Shown here in pieces: positions 11,412-19,283 of a stretch of DNA of 64,000 nt (within the stretch, counting starts at the first letter, position 1; every line of letters starts with the position of its first letter). This stretch comes from Actinopolymorpha singaporensis (GTDB lineage Bacteria; Actinomycetota; Actinomycetes; Propionibacteriales; Actinopolymorphaceae): assembly GCF_900104745.1 (NCBI RefSeq), contig NZ_LT629732.1, forward strand, positions 4,823,981-4,887,980, written 5' to 3'. The notes below the pieces were generated by a model. It saw nothing but the letters and a program-made list of their open reading frames with translations. It had not been told where the DNA came from and ran no database searches. Position numbers and translations under genes: made by a program.

Positions 11412-12200
11412 TCAGCTCATGAACATCCCGCTGGTGACGTTGACGAACGTGCCGGTGATCGCGCCGGCCAGGTCAGAGGCCAGGAACGCGGCCGTACCGG
11501 CCACCTCGGCCAGCCGCGGGGAGCGGCGGGTCATCCGCATCTGGTCCAGCTGCGCCAGCAGGCCGGCGAAGGCCTCCTCGTCCAGCTGCATGCCGGAGTT
11601 GACGGCGTTCAGCTTCTCCCTGCTGAACGTCTCCGGGAGCCCGGCCGTCCAGATGCCGACCACCCGCACGCCCTGCGGCCCGATCTCCGCGGCGAGGTTG
11701 CGGACGAACGTGTCGGTGGCCGCGTCCGCTGGACCGGTGCTGCCCATCATCGGGCTGCCGTGCGACGAGCCGCTGTTCAGCGCCAGGATCGTGCCCGACC
11801 CCTGGGTGATCATGTGCCTGGCGGCCGCGCGGGCGGTGACGAAGTTCGTCGTCAACCGAGTGTTGACAGCGCGCAGCAGGTCGGCCGTTGTCATGTCGAC
11901 CAGCGGGATCCCCTGCACGTCGCCTCCCGGGACGAGGTTGAACGACACGTCCACGCTCCCGGCCTGGGCCACCACGGCCCGTACGTGCTCGTCGACCGCG
12001 CTCTCGTCCAGCGCGTCGAGCACGGCGACGTCCGCCTGCCCGCCGGCCGCGGTGATCTCCTTGGCCACCCGCTCGAGGCTGTCGCGGGTACGCCCCGCCA
12101 GGAATACCCGGGCGCCCTCGCGGGCGAAGGTGGTGGCCGTCGCCGAGCCGATCGACCCGCCGGCGCCGTAGATGATCGCGGTCTTGTTCTCCAGCAGCAT
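11412..12200 (-). CDS. SDR-fold protein lacking the YxxxK catalytic pair
   Basis: 262 residues from ATG 12200 (MLLENKTAIIYGAGGSIGSA). The fold is a short-chain dehydrogenase: GAGGSIG nucleotide loop (12-18), LDALDE acidic segment, NSGSS at 142-146 and a C-terminal FLASDLAGAITGTFVNVTSG. The catalytic Tyr and Lys expected about 12 and 16 residues after the Ser are absent; that stretch reads GSTGPADAATDTF (153-165). The protein may bind NAD(P) without ordinary SDR chemistry, or use other residues. It is divergent from the LuxR-family gene at 12400, with a nested palindrome between them, so the regulator may control it (inference). Confidence 0.85.
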   Translation of the reverse strand: MLLENKTAIIYGAGGSIGSATATTFAREGARVFLAGRTRDSLERVAKEITAAGGQADVAVLDALDESAVDEHVRAVVAQAGSVDVSFNLVPGGDVQGIPLVDMTTADLLRAVNTRLTTNFVTARAAARHMITQGSGTILALNSGSSHGSPMMGSTGPADAATDTFVRNLAAEIGPQGVRVVGIWTAGLPETFSREKLNAVNSGMQLDEEAFAGLLAQLDQMRMTRRSPRLAEVAGTAAFLASDLAGAITGTFVNVTSGMFMS

Positions 12201-12293
12201 GTGCCTGCTCCGTTTCGTACCTGGACTTCGCGGGATGTCGCCGGGCGTTCGCCGGCTGGCACCGACACTAGAGACGTACGCACGCCGCGGAAT

Positions 12294-12329
12294 CCGTACC
12301 GGCATCAGTACTTCCGTACTCCGGTACGG
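12294..12329. promoter_or_regulatory. Nested palindrome (candidate operator)
   Basis: Outer arms CCGTACCGG (12294-12302) and CCGGTACGG (12321-12329) enclose a second inverted repeat, AGTAC (12307-12311) and GTACT (12316-12320). GTAC therefore occurs four times in 32 bp, and once more at 12276-12279. The site is in the 199-bp region between the divergent SDR (start 12200) and LuxR-type regulator (start 12400), where a shared operator would be expected. Confidence 0.5.
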
Positions 12330-12399
12330 CCCCACTACACGACCGCGCCTGCGCGCCCGCGGTACGCCGGCCTGCCCCGCGCCACGTAGGGTCGGGCGC

Positions 12400-15282
12400 G
12401 TGCTGGTGGGCCGGAAGGCGGAACGCGCGCGGATCGGCGCCCTGCTCGACGACGCCCGCGCCGGCGCCAGCGCCGCGCTGGTCCTGCGCGGCGAGCCCGG
12501 CATCGGCAAGACCGCCCTGCTCGACCACGCGGCCGAAAGCGCCGCCGGCCTTCGGGTGCTGCGGGCGGCCGGAGTGGAGTCGGAGGCGGAGCTTCCGTTC
12601 GCCGGCCTGCACCAGTTGCTGCGTCCGGTGCTCGGGCGTCTGCCCGCGCTGCCCGGGCCACAGCGGCGGGCCCTGGAAGGCGCGTTCGGGCTGGGCACGA
12701 GTCCTGCCGCGGCAGGTGCCGGCGACCGCTTCCTGCTCGGGGCGGCCGTGCTGTCGCTGCTCGCCGAGGCGGCCGAGGACGGTCCGCTGCTGTGCCTCGT
12801 CGACGACGCCCAGTGGCTGGACCCGACGTCGGCGCAGGCGCTGGAGTTCGCCGCCCGGCGGTTGGACCGCGAGGGCGTCGTCGCGGTGTTCGCCGTACGC
12901 GACCACTCCGAGGTGTTCTCCCGTACCGGTCTGCCCGAGCTTCCGCTGAGCGGGCTCGACGACGACAGCGCGCTCGGCCTGCTCTCCTCGGTCGACGCGG
13001 CCCTGCCCGGCGCGGTCCGGGAGGAACTGCTCGCCCAGACCGGCGGCAACCCGCTCGCCCTGCGTGAGCTGCCTGCACTCCTTCGGTCGGCGCGTGGGCG
13101 GCCGGCCGGGCCGATGCCGCTGACCAGTCGCGTCCTGGACGCCTTCCACCACCGGATCCGGGCGCTGCCCGCGAGCGCCCGGGCGTTCCTGCTGGTGGCC
13201 GCGGCCGACGACACCGGCGAGGTGGCGGTCGTGCTCCGGGCGGCGGCCGAGCTCGGCGCGGGCATCACCGACCTGCAGTCGGTGGAGGAGCACGGGCTGG
13301 TCTCAGCGGCGGGGAACATCCTGGCGTTCGGGCATCCGCTCATCCGGGCGGCCGCCTACCACGGCGCGCCGCTCGCCCAACGGCTCGGTGCGCACACCGC
13401 GCTGGCCGCGGCGTACTCCGCACACAACGACGCCGACCGGCGGGCCTGGCACCTCGCGGCGGCCGCCACCGGACCCGACGAGGCGGTGGCCGACGCCCTG
13501 GCCGCCGCGGCCGGGCGGGCCGCCGCGCGGGGCGGCCACCACGCCGCGGCCACGGGGTACGAACGGGCGGCCCGGCTGAGCGCCGACCCCGTCGCAGCGG
13601 CCCTGCGGACCACCCTCGCCTGCGAGGCCGGCGTACACAGCGGTCAACCACAGTGGGCCCGGGTCCGCGCCGAGCACGCCGGCCCGCACGTCGACGACCC
13701 GTCCCTGCGGGCTCGGCTGCTGGAAGTACGCGCGGCCGCCGCGTTCGGGCAGGGCGACCTGCGCGGCGCTCACCACCTGCTCGCCGAGGGAGCCGCGCTG
13801 GTCGCTTCGCGGGACCGCGCCCGGGCCGGCTGGATGCTGATGCGCGCGGTGCACGCGGCCTGGGCGACGCCGACCGACCTGGCACTGATCGCCGCGAGCG
13901 TGGACGAGCTCGACACGTTGGACCTGCCCGCGGACGACCCGCTCACGTCGGTGTTCTGGCTGGCCCGGTGGGCGATGGCGGTGCCGCTGCGGCGCGACAC
14001 CGCCGGCTACCCGCCGCTGGATGCGGTCCTGGCCCGCGCCCGTTCCGCCGGCGCCGGGGCCGGTCCCCGCGCACTGGTCGAGGTGGCCTCCCGGGCCTTC
14101 GTCCTCGGCCGGGACGAGGAGGTCGCCGACATCGCGGCCGGGCTGGTCGCCGACGCCCGGACCCGGGGGATGCTGTCGGCGCTGCCCGCCGGGCTCGGCT
14201 ACGCCACCCTCACCCATGCCCTGCTCGGCCGGCACCGGGACGCGCTGGTGAGCGGGGACGAGGGGATGCGTATCGCCCGCGACACCGACCAGCCGCTCTG
14301 GGAGAGCTACACCTCGGGCGCCCTGGCTCACCTGGCCGCCGTTCGGGGCGACGAGGCGGACTGCCGGGAGTACGCCGAGGCCGCCGGGGTCCGCTCCGAA
14401 CCGAGCGCCTCCCAGTCCGGAGCCCGGTCCGGAGCACCGGCCGGAGCGCTGACGGGAGCGCCGGTCGGCTCCCTGGCCGGACTGGCGACGGCCCAGGCGG
14501 CCCTGGCGCTGCTGGACCTCGGGTACGGCCGGGTCCAGGCCGCCTTCGACCGGCTGGTCTCCCTGGTCGAGGGACCGCAGGGCCACCAGAACGTCCCGGT
14601 GCGATCGGTCCCGGACCTGACCGAGGCGGCGGTACGCCTTGGCCGGCCGGACGACATCGCGGGCCCGCTGGCCACCTACGCGACCTGGGCCGCCGCGGTC
14701 CGCCGGCCCTGGAGCGACGCGCTGCTGGCCCGCTGCCGGGCGCTGACCACACCGGGTCCTGACGCCGAGCGGCTCTACCTGCGCGCCCTGGACCTGCACG
14801 ACCCGCGGCAGCGGCCGTTCGACCGCGCGCGTACCGAACTGTCGTTCGGCGAGTGGCTGCGGCGAGGGCGGCGCCGCAGCGACGCGCGCGGACGGCTGGC
14901 GAGCGCGCTGCGGACGTTCGAGGAGATCGGCGCGCGGCCGTGGGCCGAACGCGCGCGGGTGGAGCTCGGCGCCGCCGGGCACACCGGGCACACCGGGGAC
15001 CCGGTCAGCACGGGGGCGGCCGGCGACGCCGCGGTCGCCCCGAGCGCCGGGCCCCGCGGCTCGGCCGGCGACGCCGGCGTACGTCTCACCCCGCAGGAGC
15101 TGCAGATCACCGAGCTCGCCGCCACCGGCCTGTCCAACCGCGACATCGCCGCCCGCCTCTACCTCAGCCCGCGGACAGTGGCGTACCACCTGTACAAGGC
15201 GTACCCCAAGCTTGGCGTCAGCTCCCGCGGCGAGCTCGGACGTGTCTCTGACGTCCTCGCCACCCTCCGCACCGCACGGTAG
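12400..15282 (+). CDS. LuxR-family regulator with AAA ATPase domain (LAL type)
   Basis: 960 residues from GTG 12400. N-terminal ATPase: Walker A GEPGIGKT (31-38) and Walker B LLCLVDDAQWLD. A long helical-repeat, TPR-like middle follows (about 330-860). The C-terminal LuxR helix-turn-helix reads LTPQELQITELAATGLSNRD then IAARLYLSPRTVAYHLYKAY. This is the usual layout of large ATP-binding LuxR (LAL/MalT-like) activators that respond to a small ligand and control sugar or secondary metabolism. A Ser/Gly/Ala-rich linker near residues 665-690 and an acid-poor GHTGHTGDPVSTGAAG stretch just before the HTH are low-complexity. Earlier in-frame codons exist, but the VLVGRKAERARI motif is the normal beginning of this family. 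Divergent from the SDR gene. Confidence 0.92.
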   Translation: MLVGRKAERARIGALLDDARAGASAALVLRGEPGIGKTALLDHAAESAAGLRVLRAAGVESEAELPFAGLHQLLRPVLGRLPALPGPQRRALEGAFGLGTSPAAAGAGDRFLLGAAVLSLLAEAAEDGPLLCLVDDAQWLDPTSAQALEFAARRLDREGVVAVFAVRDHSEVFSRTGLPELPLSGLDDDSALGLLSSVDAALPGAVREELLAQTGGNPLALRELPALLRSARGRPAGPMPLTSRVLDAFHHRIRALPASARAFLLVAAADDTGEVAVVLRAAAELGAGITDLQSVEEHGLVSAAGNILAFGHPLIRAAAYHGAPLAQRLGAHTALAAAYSAHNDADRRAWHLAAAATGPDEAVADALAAAAGRAAARGGHHAAATGYERAARLSADPVAAALRTTLACEAGVHSGQPQWARVRAEHAGPHVDDPSLRARLLEVRAAAAFGQGDLRGAHHLLAEGAALVASRDRARAGWMLMRAVHAAWATPTDLALIAASVDELDTLDLPADDPLTSVFWLARWAMAVPLRRDTAGYPPLDAVLARARSAGAGAGPRALVEVASRAFVLGRDEEVADIAAGLVADARTRGMLSALPAGLGYATLTHALLGRHRDALVSGDEGMRIARDTDQPLWESYTSGALAHLAAVRGDEADCREYAEAAGVRSEPSASQSGARSGAPAGALTGAPVGSLAGLATAQAALALLDLGYGRVQAAFDRLVSLVEGPQGHQNVPVRSVPDLTEAAVRLGRPDDIAGPLATYATWAAAVRRPWSDALLARCRALTTPGPDAERLYLRALDLHDPRQRPFDRARTELSFGEWLRRGRRRSDARGRLASALRTFEEIGARPWAERARVELGAAGHTGHTGDPVSTGAAGDAAVAPSAGPRGSAGDAGVRLTPQELQITELAATGLSNRDIAARLYLSPRTVAYHLYKAYPKLGVSSRGELGRVSDVLATLRTAR

Positions 15283-15323
15283 GTCCGGCCCCGCGATTCC
15301 CCGCGATCCCCGTTGCCAACTTT

Positions 15324-15360
15324 GGTTGACAGCGGCACCCTGTCAACCTAGATTGACAGG
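15324..15360 (+). promoter_or_regulatory. Leaderless promoter overlapped by a perfect operator palindrome
   Basis: TTGACA (15327-15332), 16 bp, then TAGATT (15349-15354) form a good -35/-10 pair that predicts transcription start at about 15361, the first base of the GTG start codon. A 9-bp perfect inverted repeat, GGTTGACAG (15324-15332) and CTGTCAACC (15340-15348), covers the -35 and spacer. A third half-site, ATTGACAGG (15352-15360), overlaps the -10 and abuts the start codon. This arrangement is typical of repression, and autoregulation by the HTH protein that follows is the simplest reading. Confidence 0.7.
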
Positions 15361-15591
15361 GTGCCGGACACACTTGTGGACACCCTGCGAGCGAAGGACC
15401 CGCTGGACGCCCTGGGCCAGATCGCCGCGCTCGAACGCCGGCTCGACGCCGAGACCGAGATCCAGGTCCGCCGCGCCCGCGTCCAGGGCTGCTCCTGGGA
15501 GGTCATCGCCGCCGCGCTCGGAGTCAGCCGCCAGGCGGTGCACAAACGGTTCGCCGGCCGCACCGGTCTGCTCAGACGCAACCGAAAGTAG
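15361..15591 (+). CDS. Small helix-turn-helix protein
   Basis: 76 residues from GTG 15361, with no Shine-Dalgarno and a promoter predicting a leaderless mRNA. Residues 1-38 look like an amphipathic helix (LDALGQIAALERRLDAETEI). A compact HTH follows: RRARVQGCSWEVIAAALGVS then RQAVHKRFAG, near residues 40-70. Related short HTH proteins are widespread in actinobacteria, where the same module is also found fused to a Clp N-domain. It probably binds the palindrome that overlaps its own promoter. It could also regulate the lipoprotein gene on the opposite strand beyond 15909, but nothing in the sequence shows this. Confidence 0.85.
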   Translation: MPDTLVDTLRAKDPLDALGQIAALERRLDAETEIQVRRARVQGCSWEVIAAALGVSRQAVHKRFAGRTGLLRRNRK

Positions 15592-15598
15592 GGGAACG

Positions 15599-15856
15599 AT
15601 GCCCCGAAGGCCTCGACCACGATCCCGCAGCGTGGGGTGTCCGCCCCGCCGGCGCGGCGGCCTGCTCGCCCGGCTGCGCAGGCGCCGGACGCCGTTGCCT
15701 CCTGGACCGGCCGGGCCGGGCGGCCCGCCCGACGGGGGGCCGCCGCCGGCGGGAGTACGCGAACCGCGCCGGCCGGGACCCGCCCCCTCCGCGATGAGTG
15801 CGGCCGCCGGCGAGCCGCGCGACCAGTTCGTGAACCTCGCCCCGGACCGCGCCTGA
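15599..15856 (+). CDS. Possible small Arg/Pro-rich protein
   Basis: 85 codons from ATG 15599, starting 8 nt after the HTH stop, with a weak GGGGAA upstream. Composition is extreme: Arg, Pro and Gly dominate and no domain is recognisable. It ends EPRDQFVNLAPDRA, which looks more protein-like. It could be a genuine small basic protein of the same transcript or merely an open frame in GC-rich DNA. Confidence 0.25.
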   Translation: MPRRPRPRSRSVGCPPRRRGGLLARLRRRRTPLPPGPAGPGGPPDGGPPPAGVREPRRPGPAPSAMSAAAGEPRDQFVNLAPDRA

Positions 15857-15882
15857 CAGCGCCGCACACGTTCGCGGGTGGC

Positions 15883-15908
15883 CCCGCGGGCCCCGCGGGT
15901 CCCGCGGG
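15883..15908. repeat. Three tandem CCCGCGGG palindromes
   Basis: CCCGCGGG occurs at 15883-15890, 15892-15899 and 15901-15908, with a 9-10 bp period, directly abutting the stop codon of the minus-strand lipoprotein gene (15909). Any two copies can pair, so it may work as a terminator or 3' RNA stabiliser. Confidence 0.6.
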
Positions 15909-17525
15909 TCAGACCGAACGCGGCCGGCGCGCCGGGTTGGCCACGTCGTCCTCGGTGAGGCCGGTGTTCGCCAGGATGTCGGCGAAGTGTGTCTCGATCG
16001 TCTTCTGCACCTGGGTGGCGTACTCCTGCGGAGGCGTCCGGCGCTGCAGCACGTTGGTGAACAACGCCTGCAGGATCTGCGTGGTGCGTCCGCCTCCGGG
16101 GCCGTTGACCCAGAAACTGCCGTACGCCGGCCCGACGATCCCCTTCTGCTGGACCTTTCCGAGCAGGTCCGCGATGTCTCGGGGGTACTCGATGCCGTTC
16201 ACCATCGGCGGGCCGGCCGGCGCGAGTTCGCCTGCGTCCGACGTGCCCTGCAGGAACGCGGTGTAGCCCGGCTTGGACAACCAGAACATCAGGAAGTCCA
16301 TCACCATCTCGGTGTGCTCGGGATCCTTCTCCACCACTCCGAGGTGATAACCGGTGGTGCCTTCGGGCGGACGGGGCCGCGACTCCACCAGCGGTCCCTC
16401 CATCGGCGGGAACTCGAAGACGTCCCAGTCGAACGGCTGCAGCTTGCCGGGCTTGATCCCGAGCTTCTTGGCCCGGCTCTCGGTGAGCGACTGAAGGTCC
16501 TTGTGCAGCAGCGTCAGCGACCACGAGCCGTCCACGAGCATCGCGGCCTTGCCCTGTACGAACGGGAGGTACTGGTCGGTGTAGGCGAAGAAGTCGCCGT
16601 TGGAGTACTGCGGAAAGACCCTGATCAGGTTGGTGACCAGCTCGACCATCGCCGGCGTGTCGTACCGCAGCGTCTTGGCCTTCAGCGCCTGGTAGAACCT
16701 CTGGGCGCTGTAGGTGTACTTCGCGTGCAGTGCCGGGTCGTTGGCGTCGTAGTCGAAGTCGCCGTCGAGCTCGGGGTTCCAGTTCCAGTCACCCGGCTGG
16801 GAGCGCACGGCGGTGGACCAGGAGGGGTGGTACTGGTCGAAGTAGACCGAGCAGATCCAGCCGGGAAGGATGTAGTCGAAGTTCGTGGACAGCGGGATGT
16901 GCCCGGCCTTCTTGAGCTTCCGGCTAACCTCCACGACCTCGCGCCAGTTCTTCGGCGGGCTGACGTTGGCCGAGGCGAAGATCTCCTTGTTGTAGTACCA
17001 CAACAGGTGCAGCTGGTCGGTGCCGAGCTCCGGCCGGGTGCCCTCCGCGGTGAGCTCGCGGTACTTCCCGAAGTCGTAGTCCTTCTCCCACGCCTGACCG
17101 GTGTAGGGGTTGACCTGGGCGCGGTACTCGTTGAAGTCGACGAAGCCGCGGAAGTCAGGGGCGTATCCGCTGGTGACGATGTCCGGCCCGACCCGGCTGG
17201 CCGACAACTGCCTGCCCAGCCACTGTCCGTACGCGCCGGTGTCGGTGTAGTCCCTGGCCTGCCAGTAGATCCGCACGTCCGGCTGGTGCTCGCGGTAGGC
17301 CCGGGTCAGCGCCTCCTGGGCCGCCTTCGGCGGATTCTCCAACGGGGCAACGACGATGTGCCCGCGGTAGCGCGCGGCGTCGTCGGCGCGCTGCCGGGTC
17401 GCGGGATTGCCGAACGGCGGGCCGTCGTCACCGGTGCAGCCGGCCAGGACGGACGCGATCGTGGGAGCGGAAACCCCGAGGGCCAGGGAACGCAGCAAGA
17501 AGGCGCGCCTACTCGAGCCGGACAT
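15909..17525 (-). CDS. Tat-exported lipoprotein, extracellular solute-binding protein
   Basis: 538 residues. Start at ATG 17525 is fixed by GGAGG 7 nt upstream. The N-terminus MSGSSRRAFLLRSLALG has a twin-arginine motif followed by a lipobox, SVLAGC, so the protein should be exported by Tat and anchored by lipid. The mature part is an ABC-type sugar or oligosaccharide binding protein (GPDIVTSGY; LLWYYNKEIF; YTDQYLPFVQGKAAMLVDGS), somewhat longer than the usual 420-450 residues. No permease or ATPase gene is adjacent on either side, so it is an orphan here. Downstream of its stop are three CCCGCGGG palindromes. Ligand unknown. Confidence 0.88.
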   Translation of the reverse strand: MSGSSRRAFLLRSLALGVSAPTIASVLAGCTGDDGPPFGNPATRQRADDAARYRGHIVVAPLENPPKAAQEALTRAYREHQPDVRIYWQARDYTDTGAYGQWLGRQLSASRVGPDIVTSGYAPDFRGFVDFNEYRAQVNPYTGQAWEKDYDFGKYRELTAEGTRPELGTDQLHLLWYYNKEIFASANVSPPKNWREVVEVSRKLKKAGHIPLSTNFDYILPGWICSVYFDQYHPSWSTAVRSQPGDWNWNPELDGDFDYDANDPALHAKYTYSAQRFYQALKAKTLRYDTPAMVELVTNLIRVFPQYSNGDFFAYTDQYLPFVQGKAAMLVDGSWSLTLLHKDLQSLTESRAKKLGIKPGKLQPFDWDVFEFPPMEGPLVESRPRPPEGTTGYHLGVVEKDPEHTEMVMDFLMFWLSKPGYTAFLQGTSDAGELAPAGPPMVNGIEYPRDIADLLGKVQQKGIVGPAYGSFWVNGPGGGRTTQILQALFTNVLQRRTPPQEYATQVQKTIETHFADILANTGLTEDDVANPARRPRSV

Positions 17526-17696
17526 GCACTGCCTCCCTGACGGTTTCGGCGACCACACTACCGGTGAGCCTCACCCACCCGGCCGGAAACTCGAAGCCCG
17601 TGCGGGGCGGCGGAATTGTGTCCGACCACGGGTGCGGGCCCACCCGTCCGGAGCTCGCACGTGAAGCTCACACCTCCGCCGTACCCGGCCTCGGGC

Positions 17697-18395
17697 TCAC
17701 GGTGCGACGAGCAGCACCTCGGCGCCGACCGGGCGGTAACCGGCCGCCAGCAGCGTACGCACCGACGCGGCGTTGCCCGGCGACACCTGCGCCCACACCG
17801 CACGCGCAGCGGGCGGCAGCAGATGGCGCGCCGCGCGGGCCAGCACCCGGCCGAGTCCCCGGCCCTGCCGGCCGGGCTCGACCTCGAACGCCAGCTCCCA
17901 CCGGCCGGCCAGGCCCCGGCCGACCAGGACGAGTCCGCCGTCGGCGGCGTACACGCGTACGTCGTCGCGGTACCGATGCGCCCGGCGTACGCGGGGATGG
18001 CCGGAGTCGGTGAGCTCGGTGAGCTCCAGTGGCGGCGGGCCGGGCAGCGGGCCCGCCAGCATCATCTGGTCGAGCGCACCGATCCGGCGGCCGGTGCGCT
18101 CGGCCAGGGCGGACAGAAACGCCGGCCTCATCGGCGCGCCCAGGTCGAAGATGTCGTCCCGGTCGAGCACAGCGTGCACCCACTCCTGGGTGACGTCCGC
18201 AGCGACGACGGTGTGCGCGGTGAAAGCGACCACGGCGGCGGCGCGTCCCGGGGGCTGCGACAGCACCCGGATCGAGCCGTCGGGCGGCGGCCACTCGGCT
18301 CTTTCGGCCCGGGCCAACAGGTCGGCCAGCGGGTCGCCGGCCTCTCCGTCCGCCGGTCCTTCCGGGGACCCTGGTGGAAGCGTGTCCGCAGTCAC
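17697..18395 (-). CDS. GNAT family N-acetyltransferase
   Basis: 232 residues from GTG 18395; an ATG at 18413 is also in frame but overlaps the start of the divergent FetB gene. The C-terminal half carries the acetyl-CoA loop EVEPGRQGRGLGRVLARAAR and the final NAASVRTLLAAGYRPVG, the usual last motif of GNAT enzymes. The N-terminal half (DDIFDLGAPMRPAFLSALAE) is a partner-specific extension seen in actinobacterial acetyltransferases of unknown substrate. The gene is divergent from fetB. Confidence 0.8.
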   Translation of the reverse strand: MTADTLPPGSPEGPADGEAGDPLADLLARAERAEWPPPDGSIRVLSQPPGRAAAVVAFTAHTVVAADVTQEWVHAVLDRDDIFDLGAPMRPAFLSALAERTGRRIGALDQMMLAGPLPGPPPLELTELTDSGHPRVRRAHRYRDDVRVYAADGGLVLVGRGLAGRWELAFEVEPGRQGRGLGRVLARAARHLLPPAARAVWAQVSPGNAASVRTLLAAGYRPVGAEVLLVAP

Positions 18396-18411
18396 GGGTC
18401 CATCCTGTCCC

Positions 18412-19161
18412 ATGCGCTCCGTCGGCCTTGGTCCCGCGACCCTCGTACTCCTCCCGGTCCTGGCCGGCCTCGCCGCCCTGTTGTCGAGGCTCGGCGGCCT
18501 CGGCCACCAGCGCGCCCTCCCGCTCGCCGTCGGCCGCGCGGTCCTCCAGCTCGCCGCGGTCGGGCTCGTGGTCGGCTTCGCGCTCTCGTCGTACGCCGGG
18601 ACGCTGGCGTTCCTCGTCCTGATGGCCGGGGTAGCGACCTTCACCAGCGGCCGCCGGCTGCGTGGACTGCCGGGCGCCTGGGCACGGGCGGGTGCGGCGA
18701 TCGTCGTACCCGCGACACCGGTCCTCGTCCTCCTCCTGCTGACCCGTAGCGTCCCGGCGAACCCGGCCACCCTCCTCCCCCTCGGCGGCATCCTGGTCGG
18801 CGGGGCGATGTCGGCCACCACCCTCGCCGGCCGGCGGGTGCTGGCCGAGCTCCGCGGGCGCTGGGGTGAGGTCGAGGCGGCGATGGTCGTCGGGCTGACA
18901 CCGCGGCAGGCGTACCGCGAGATCGCCGGACGGGCCGGAGCGGACGCTCTGCTGCCCGCGCTCGACCAGACTCGTACCGTCGGCCTGGTGACCCTGCCCG
19001 GCACGTTCGTGGGGATGGTCCTCGGTGGCGCCCCGCCGCTGCGGGCCGCGGCGTTCCAGCTGGTCGTGCTGGTGTGCCTGCTCGCGGTGGAGGCGGCTGC
19101 GATCGTGCTGGTCACCGAACTCGTCGCGGCGGCCGCGCCGTTCCCCCGGCCCTCGCTCTGA
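18412..19161 (+). CDS. FetB-like (UPF0014) iron export ABC permease
   Basis: 249 residues with about seven hydrophobic segments. The cytoplasmic coupling region EAAMVVGLTPRQAYREI and the segment DQTRTVGLVTLPGTFVGMVL are the family signature of FetB/UPF0014, the permease of an iron-exporting ABC transporter in E. coli. FetA, its ATPase, is normally the adjacent gene but is not found here, so the partner must be elsewhere or the protein works differently. The ATG at 18412 shares the tetranucleotide CATG with a possible ATG of the divergent GNAT gene. Stop at 19161, 122 nt before parC. Confidence 0.82.
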   Translation: MRSVGLGPATLVLLPVLAGLAALLSRLGGLGHQRALPLAVGRAVLQLAAVGLVVGFALSSYAGTLAFLVLMAGVATFTSGRRLRGLPGAWARAGAAIVVPATPVLVLLLLTRSVPANPATLLPLGGILVGGAMSATTLAGRRVLAELRGRWGEVEAAMVVGLTPRQAYREIAGRAGADALLPALDQTRTVGLVTLPGTFVGMVLGGAPPLRAAAFQLVVLVCLLAVEAAAIVLVTELVAAAAPFPRPSL

Positions 19162-19283
19162 GCGGAGCGGGTGCTGCCGCCCGCGAGTCGCTGTGTGGCA
19201 CTGTCGGTGGTGGGTGGCACGATTCCGGGAGGACCCCAGCCACCTGGTTCGACCTCGCCTGACCCTGAGGAGTGCACGCCCGT

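Noticed and set aside
8661-12389. Very long plus-strand frame opposite the acetyltransferase-synthetase and SDR genes
   Set aside because: Low-complexity Arg/His/Gly content, no domain, and the minus strand encodes clear proteins.
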